From assembly GCA_018882485.1 (NCBI GenBank), contig VERU01000061.1, positions 1 to 9,474 on the forward strand: a stretch of 9,474 nt of DNA. The letters run 5' to 3'. Both the position numbers and the translations under genes were made by a program. Below the pieces are notes generated by a model. The model was not told where the DNA came from. It did no database searches and saw only the letters and a program-made list of their open reading frames with translations. Positions within the stretch are counted from its first letter, which is position 1, and each line of letters starts with the position of its first letter. Below, piece by piece: positions 4,444-9,474 of the stretch. The DNA comes from Rhodoferax sp. (lineage in GTDB: Bacteria > Pseudomonadota > Gammaproteobacteria > Burkholderiales > Burkholderiaceae_C).

Positions 4444-7344
4444 ATGAGTGAAACACGGCCGCCCGCATCGGGCTCGGACGCCACCGTCTACCAGGCCTAT
4501 CAGGCCAGCACCTACCTGTTCGGGGGCAACGCTCCGTACGTCGAAGAGATGTACGAGAACTACCTGGCCAATCCAGGCAGCGTTCCGGACAACTGGAGGG
4601 ACTACTTCGATGCGCTGCAGCATGTCCCTGCAGTCGATGGCAGCAATGCGCGCGACGTCCCCCATCTGCCGGTGATCAACGCGTTCGCCGAAAGGGCCAA
4701 GCAGGGTGGTACCAAGGTGGTCGTGGCCAGCGTCGATGCCGAGATGGGGCGCAAGCGCACGGCGGTGCAGCAGTTGATCGCGGCCTACCGGAACGTGGGT
4801 CAGCGCTGGGCGGATCTCGATCCGCTCAAGCGCACCGAGCGGCCGTCGATTCCAGAGCTTGAGCCGGCCTTCTATGGATTCAGCGACGCCGATCAGGAAA
4901 CGGTCTTCAACATCAGCAACACGTTTTTCGGCAAGGACACCATGTCCCTGCGAGAGTTGCTCAATGCCTTGCGTGAAACCTACTGCGGAACCCTGGGCGT
5001 GGAGTACATGTACACGTCCGACCAGACGCAGAAGCGGTGGTGGCAGCAGAAACTGGAGTCCACCCGGGCCAAGCCCAGTTTCCCCGCGGAGAAGAAAACC
5101 CACATATTGGAGCGTCTCACGGCGGCCGAAGGCCTCGAACGGTACCTGCACACCAAGTATGTGGGCCAGAAGCGGTTTTCTCTGGAGGGTGGCGAGAGTT
5201 TCATCGCATCCATGGATGAGTTGGTGCAGCGCGCAGGTGAACACGGCATCCAGGAAATCGTGATTGGCATGGCCCACAGGGGTCGCCTCAACGTGCTGGT
5301 CAACACCCTGGGCAAGATGCCCAAGGATTTGTTCGCCGAATTCGATCACACCGCGCCCGAGGAACTGCCCGCAGGGGATGTCAAGTACCACCAGGGCTTC
5401 AGCTCGGATGTCGCGACGCCGGGTGGACCGGTTCACCTGTCGCTGGCATTCAACCCGTCGCACCTCGAAATCGTCAATCCGGTGGTCGAGGGTTCGGTTC
5501 GTGCCCGTATGGATCGGCGCGGCGACGCTCGCGGCAGCCAGGTGCTGCCCGTGCTGGTGCACGGTGATGCCGCCTTTGGGGGGCAGGGCGTTAACCAGGA
5601 GACCCTGGCATTGGCCCAGACCCGTGGCTACACCACGGGGGGCACGGTGCACATCATCATCAACAACCAGATCGGATTTACCACGTCCGACCCGCGCGAC
5701 ATGCGGTCCACCGTGTACTGCACGGACATCGTGAAGATGGTGGAGTCACCGGTTCTGCACGTCAACGGCGATGATCCCGAGGCGGTGGTGCTGGCGACCC
5801 AGTTGGCCCTGGAGTACCGCATGACGTTCAGCCAGGACGTGGTCGTGGACATCACCTGCTTTCGCAAGCTGGGACACAACGAACAGGACACCCCCAGTCT
5901 GACCCAGCCTCTGATGTACAAGAAGATTGCGCAGCATCCTGGCACGCGCAAGTTGTACGCGGACAAGCTCTCTGCCCAGGGTCTGGGTGCGTCCCTGGGG
6001 GACGATATGGTCAAGGCCTACCGTGCCGCCATGGACGCGGGCAAGCACACGGTGGATCCGGTCCTGACCAACTTCAAGAGCAAGTACGCCGTGGACTGGT
6101 CGCCCTTCCTGGGCAAGAAGTGGACCGATGCGGCGGACACCGCGTTGCCCATGACCGAATGGAAGCGTCTGGCCGAGCGTTTGACAACCCTGCCTGCCAG
6201 CGTTACGCCGCATCCGCTGGTCAAGAAGGTGTACGACGACCGAGCGGCCATGGGTCGCGGCGAAGTGAATGTCGATTGGGGTATGGGCGAGCACATGGCC
6301 TTCGCCTCTTTGGTGGCCAGCGGCTACCCGGTGCGCCTCTCGGGTGAGGACTGCGGGCGCGGCACGTTTACCCACAGGCATGCGGTCATTCACGATCAAA
6401 ACCGTGAGAAGTGGGATACCGGAACCTACGTGCCGCTGCAAAATGTGGGTGATAACCAGGCTCCCTTCATCGTGATCGACTCCATCCTCTCTGAGGAAGC
6501 CGTTCTGGGTTTCGAGTACGGGTATGCCTCCAACGATCCCAACACGCTCGTGATCTGGGAGGCGCAGTTCGGTGACTTTGCCAATGGCGCCCAGGTGGTG
6601 ATCGACCAGTTCATCGCATCCGGTGAAGTGAAATGGGGCCGGGTCAACGGCATCACGTTGTTGCTTCCGCATGGGTACGAGGGTCAGGGGCCCGAGCACA
6701 GCTCAGCGCGTGTGGAACGATTCATGCAGCTGGCGGCTGACACCAACATGCAGATCGTGCAGCCCACCACGGCCAGCCAGATCTTTCACGTGCTGCGGCG
6801 GCAGATGATCCGCAACCTGCGCAAGCCGTTGATCGTTTTCACGCCCAAATCGCTGTTGCGCAACAAGGAGGCCACCTCGCCTCTGAGCGATTTTGTCAAG
6901 GGTGGCTTCCAGACGGTCATTCCCGAGCACCGCGACGAGGTGCTGCGCAAGGCCGACAAGGTCAAGCGGGTTCTGGCCTGTTCCGGCAAGGTTTACTACG
7001 ACCTAGCCAAGAAGCGCGATGAGAAGGGTGCGGATGATGTGGCCATCATCCGGGTGGAGCAACTGTATCCATTCCCTCACAAGGCATTTGCTGCTGAAGT
7101 TCGCAAGTATCCCAATGCGACCGATGTGGTTTGGTGCCAGGACGAGCCGCAAAACCAGGGCGCCTGGTTTTTTGTGCAGCATTACATCCACGAAAACATG
7201 CTCGAAGGGCAGAAGCTGGGTTATGCCGGGCGGGCCGCGTCGGCCTCTCCGGCCGTGGGTTATTCCCACCTGCACCAGGACCAGCAGAAGGCCTTGGTCG
7301 ATGCTGCTTTCTCGAAGCTCAAGGGCTTCGTACTGACCAAGTAA
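4444..7344 (+). CDS. sucA: 2-oxoglutarate dehydrogenase E1 component
   Basis: Thiamine diphosphate-dependent E1 of the 2-oxoglutarate dehydrogenase complex. It decarboxylates 2-oxoglutarate and succinylates the lipoyl arm of E2, and is a TCA-cycle control point in the cytoplasm. The 966-residue length is slightly above E. coli SucA (933). The N-terminal E2-binding segment includes YLFGGNAPYVEEMYENYL and NWRDYF (about 15-55). The active-site MAHRGRLNVL has His278, equivalent to E. coli His260 by my alignment. FNPSHLEIVNPVVEG follows. The ThDP/Mg2+ motif runs from GDAAFGGQG (Asp375) to IINNQIGFT (Asn407-Asn408), 33 residues from Asp375 to Asn408. The pyrimidine-binding transketolase-like domain begins around 620 with SGEDCGRGTFTHRHAV (633-648) and contains PHGYEGQGPEHSSAR. 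The C-terminal domain extends to the end. It is first in an operon with sucB (33-nt gap) and lpdA, and is preceded by a structured leader that may control its translation. No irregularity was seen in the frame. Confidence 0.97.
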   Translation: MSETRPPASGSDATVYQAYQASTYLFGGNAPYVEEMYENYLANPGSVPDNWRDYFDALQHVPAVDGSNARDVPHLPVINAFAERAKQGGTKVVVASVDAEMGRKRTAVQQLIAAYRNVGQRWADLDPLKRTERPSIPELEPAFYGFSDADQETVFNISNTFFGKDTMSLRELLNALRETYCGTLGVEYMYTSDQTQKRWWQQKLESTRAKPSFPAEKKTHILERLTAAEGLERYLHTKYVGQKRFSLEGGESFIASMDELVQRAGEHGIQEIVIGMAHRGRLNVLVNTLGKMPKDLFAEFDHTAPEELPAGDVKYHQGFSSDVATPGGPVHLSLAFNPSHLEIVNPVVEGSVRARMDRRGDARGSQVLPVLVHGDAAFGGQGVNQETLALAQTRGYTTGGTVHIIINNQIGFTTSDPRDMRSTVYCTDIVKMVESPVLHVNGDDPEAVVLATQLALEYRMTFSQDVVVDITCFRKLGHNEQDTPSLTQPLMYKKIAQHPGTRKLYADKLSAQGLGASLGDDMVKAYRAAMDAGKHTVDPVLTNFKSKYAVDWSPFLGKKWTDAADTALPMTEWKRLAERLTTLPASVTPHPLVKKVYDDRAAMGRGEVNVDWGMGEHMAFASLVASGYPVRLSGEDCGRGTFTHRHAVIHDQNREKWDTGTYVPLQNVGDNQAPFIVIDSILSEEAVLGFEYGYASNDPNTLVIWEAQFGDFANGAQVVIDQFIASGEVKWGRVNGITLLLPHGYEGQGPEHSSARVERFMQLAADTNMQIVQPTTASQIFHVLRRQMIRNLRKPLIVFTPKSLLRNKEATSPLSDFVKGGFQTVIPEHRDEVLRKADKVKRVLACSGKVYYDLAKKRDEKGADDVAIIRVEQLYPFPHKAFAAEVRKYPNATDVVWCQDEPQNQGAWFFVQHYIHENMLEGQKLGYAGRAASASPAVGYSHLHQDQQKALVDAAFSKLKGFVLTK

Positions 7345-7377
7345 TCGCCCCATCATCAGTTCATTGGAAGCGTTCAA

Positions 7378-8640
7378 ATGGCAATCGTAGAAGTCAAAGT
7401 TCCCCAGCTGTCCGAATCGGTGGCCGAAGCCACCCTGCTGCAGTGGAAGAAGAAGGTGGGCGAGTCGGTGTCCGCCGATGAGATCCTGATCGAAGTCGAG
7501 ACGGACAAGGTGGTGTTGGAAGTGCCGGCCCCAGCGGGCGGTGTGCTCGCAGAAATTGTTCAGGGTGATGGCAGTACCGTGGTGGCGGAGCAGTTGCTCG
7601 CCCGGATCGACACCGAAGGCCGTGCGGGTGCGGCTTCCACAGCGCCGTCGGCGGCTCCGGCCCCATCCGCGACGGCGTCCTCGCTCGCAGCGGCGAGTTC
7701 CGCGGAAGCGCCATCCCGCTCGGCGATCGCCATGCCGGCGGCTGCCAAATTGATGGCCGATCGTCAAATGGCGCCCGATTCGGTGGCAGGTAGCGGCCGT
7801 GACGGTCGGATCACCAAGGGTGACGTACTGGCGGCGTCAGCGGCTTCGCCTACCAAGGTGGTGTCTGTTCCGGTCGCTGCGCCCCGTGCCGCGACCTTGC
7901 CGATGCCCCAGGTGGCTGCGCCGGCGTCGGGTCTCGGTGATCGTCCTGAGCAACGGGTCCCCATGAGCCGGTTGCGCGCCCGTGTTGCGGAGCGTTTGCT
8001 GCAATCACAGTCGAGCAATGCAATCCTGACGACCTTCAATGAAGTGAACATGGCACCCGTCATGGAGATGCGCAAGCGTTTCCAGGACAAGTTCGAGAAG
8101 GAGCACGGCGTCAAGATCGGCTTCATGAGTTTCTTCGTGAAGGCGGCTGTCCACGCGTTGAAAAAGTACCCGGTGCTCAACGCGTCGGTAGATGGCAATG
8201 ACATCGTTTACCACGGGTACTTCGACATCGGTATCGCCGTGGGTTCACCCCGAGGCCTGGTGGTGCCCATACTGCGCAATGCCGACCAGATGAGTTTTGC
8301 GGAGATCGAGAAGAAGATTGCGGAGTTCGGGACCAAGGCGCGCGATGGCAAACTGGGTATCGAGGAGATGACGGGTGGCACGTTCTCCATCTCCAATGGG
8401 GGCGTCTTTGGGTCCATGCTGTCCACCCCCATCATCAATCCACCTCAATCGGCCATCCTGGGTGTCCATGCCACCAAGGACCGTGCCGTGGTGGAGAACG
8501 GACAGATCGTGATCCGTCCGATCAATTATCTGGCCATGTCCTATGACCACCGGATCATTGACGGGCGTGAGGCGGTATTGGGCCTGGTGGCCATGAAAGA
8601 GGCGCTGGAGGATCCCGCGCGCCTGCTGTTCGACATTTGA
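7378..8640 (+). CDS. sucB: Dihydrolipoyllysine succinyltransferase, E2 of 2-oxoglutarate dehydrogenase
   Basis: Core-forming E2 (OdhB/SucB) that moves the succinyl group from its lipoyl arm to CoA, giving succinyl-CoA. The 420 residues show the full domain order. One lipoyl domain (1-78) has lipoyl-Lys44 in VETDKVVLE. An Ala/Ser/Pro-rich mobile linker spans about 80-115. The peripheral subunit-binding domain (about 118-151) has AAAKLMADR and [13 protein letters not shown] second Ala/Pro linker (about 152-190) follows, then the catalytic domain (about 192-420) opening with [16 protein letters not shown]. Catalytic His391 and Asp395 lie in [15 protein letters not shown] single lipoyl domain and the [16 protein letters not shown] opening fit SucB rather than pyruvate dehydrogenase AceF. 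The start is ATG 7378 with GGAAG (7366-7370) at 7-nt spacing. It sits 33 nt after sucA and 20 nt before lpdA, so all three are very likely co-transcribed. Confidence 0.97.
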   Translation: MAIVEVKVPQLSESVAEATLLQWKKKVGESVSADEILIEVETDKVVLEVPAPAGGVLAEIVQGDGSTVVAEQLLARIDTEGRAGAASTAPSAAPAPSATASSLAAASSAEAPSRSAIAMPAAAKLMADRQMAPDSVAGSGRDGRITKGDVLAASAASPTKVVSVPVAAPRAATLPMPQVAAPASGLGDRPEQRVPMSRLRARVAERLLQSQSSNAILTTFNEVNMAPVMEMRKRFQDKFEKEHGVKIGFMSFFVKAAVHALKKYPVLNASVDGNDIVYHGYFDIGIAVGSPRGLVVPILRNADQMSFAEIEKKIAEFGTKARDGKLGIEEMTGGTFSISNGGVFGSMLSTPIINPPQSAILGVHATKDRAVVENGQIVIRPINYLAMSYDHRIIDGREAVLGLVAMKEALEDPARLLFDI

Positions 8641-8660
8641 AGCCGGGTCAGGACCGCACC

Positions 8661-9474
8661 ATGAGCAAGCAATTCGAGGTCGTCGTCATCGGAGCGGGGC
8701 CTGGCGGCTACATTGCCGCGATCCGAGCCGCGCAGCTGGGTATGAGTGTCGCGTGCGTCGACGCCTGGAAAAACGACAAGGGCGGTCCAGCCCCTGGCGG
8801 AACCTGCACGAACGTGGGCTGCATTCCGTCTAAGGCCCTGCTGCAGTCGTCGGAGCATTTCGAACACGCCAGCAAGCACTTCCCGGAGCACGGCATTACC
8901 GTCTCCGATGTGAAGATGGATGTGTCCAGGATGGTTGCACGCAAGGACGCCGTGGTCCGGCAGAACAACGAGGGCATTCTGTACCTGTTCAAGAGGAACA
9001 AGGTCTCCTTCTTTCATGGACTGGGCTCTTTTGTCAGGCAGGTCGAGGGTGGTTACGAGATCCAGGTTTCGGGTGCTGCCGAAGAAACGCTGGTGGGCAG
9101 GCAGATCATCGTGGCCACGGGTTCGAGCGCCCGTGCGTTGCCCGGGGTTGCATTCGATGAGGAGTTCATTCTCTCCAATGACGGGGCATTGCGCATGGGC
9201 GCCGTGCCCAAGACGCTCGGGCTGATCGGTTCAGGCGTGATTGGACTGGAGATGGGCTCGGTCTGGCGACGCCTGGGGGCCGATGTGACGGTTCTGGAAG
9301 GCCTTCCCGTCTTTTTGGGCGCCGTGGATGAGCAGATTGCGAAGGAGGCGAAGAAGGCCTTTGACAAGCAGGGTTTGAAGATTGAACTCGGTGTCAAGGT
9401 CGAGGGCGTCAAACCGAACGGCAAGAGCGTGGCGGTGACCTACACCAGCGCCAAGGGCGAGGCCCGTTCCCTGG
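8661..9474 (+). CDS. lpdA: Dihydrolipoamide dehydrogenase (E3), 3' end outside window
   Basis: FAD-dependent E3 that reoxidises dihydrolipoyl groups on E2 and passes electrons to NAD+. The first 271 codons are open to the window edge, out of about 475 usual for the family; the C-terminal dimerisation domain with the catalytic His-Glu pair is therefore not visible. The FAD-binding dinucleotide fold is VVVIGAGPGGYIAA (7-20). The redox-active disulfide is Cys49-Cys54 in GGTCTNVGCIPSKALL. IIVATGSSARALPG (149-162) is the second FAD contact. The NAD-binding Rossmann motif is LIGSGVIGLEMGSVW (188-202) with the strand ending in VLE at 211-213. The start is ATG 8661 with AGGA (8650-8653) at 7-nt spacing, 20 nt after the sucB stop. 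The CTNVGC active-site variant (CLNVGC is commoner) is, as I recall, usual in betaproteobacterial E3. Position after sucB makes it the dedicated E3 of this complex, although it may also serve others. Confidence 0.96.
   Translation, partial: MSKQFEVVVIGAGPGGYIAAIRAAQLGMSVACVDAWKNDKGGPAPGGTCTNVGCIPSKALLQSSEHFEHASKHFPEHGITVSDVKMDVSRMVARKDAVVRQNNEGILYLFKRNKVSFFHGLGSFVRQVEGGYEIQVSGAAEETLVGRQIIVATGSSARALPGVAFDEEFILSNDGALRMGAVPKTLGLIGSGVIGLEMGSVWRRLGADVTVLEGLPVFLGAVDEQIAKEAKKAFDKQGLKIELGVKVEGVKPNGKSVAVTYTSAKGEARSL

Noticed and set aside
4399..6699. Long minus-strand open frames (4399-5652 and 5746-6699) opposite sucA
   Set aside because: SucA is unambiguous on the plus strand; the antisense products show no motifs and no ribosome binding sites were noted.

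Overview
The window is a compact, GC-rich chromosomal segment, most likely from a Burkholderiales betaproteobacterium (Comamonadaceae-like). This rests on the high G/C at third codon positions, the order odhA/sucA - odhB/sucB - lpdA directly followed by the E3 gene, the CTNVGC form of the lipoamide dehydrogenase active site, and a structured leader before sucA that fits the sucA RNA motif, which is known from Burkholderiales. No mobile element, CRISPR array, tRNA, rRNA or prophage signal was seen. Assignments come from reading the sequence and from memory of the families; no database search was run.

Layout. (1) Positions 3-587, minus strand: a secreted NlpC/P60 cysteine peptidase of cell-wall type. 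(2) Positions 588-685: a divergent intergenic region with a 7-bp inverted repeat. (3) Positions 686-2286, plus strand: acuI/yhdH-type acrylyl-CoA reductase, translationally coupled by an ATGA overlap to an isochorismatase-family hydrolase. (4) Positions 2287-2392: a short gap with an AT-rich palindrome just upstream of prpE. (5) Positions 2393-4288: prpE, propionate--CoA ligase. (6) Positions 4289-4443: a 155-nt leader with hairpins abutting the sucA ribosome binding site. (7) Positions 4444-9474: sucA, sucB and the first 271 codons of lpdA, i.e. E1, E2 and E3 of the 2-oxoglutarate dehydrogenase complex.

How the genes work together. sucA-sucB-lpdA encode a complete TCA-cycle complex turning 2-oxoglutarate into succinyl-CoA and NADH; tight spacing (33 and 20 nt) indicates one operon. 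AcuI and PrpE together form a plausible short-chain acyl module: PrpE makes propionyl-CoA (and in some bacteria acrylyl-CoA), and AcuI reduces toxic acrylyl-CoA to propionyl-CoA. The hydrolase between them has an unknown substrate. The methylcitrate genes prpBCD are not in the window.

Most genes are ordinary core metabolism. The features most worth a second look are non-coding: the structured sucA leader and the palindrome before prpE. No convincing undescribed multi-gene system was found.
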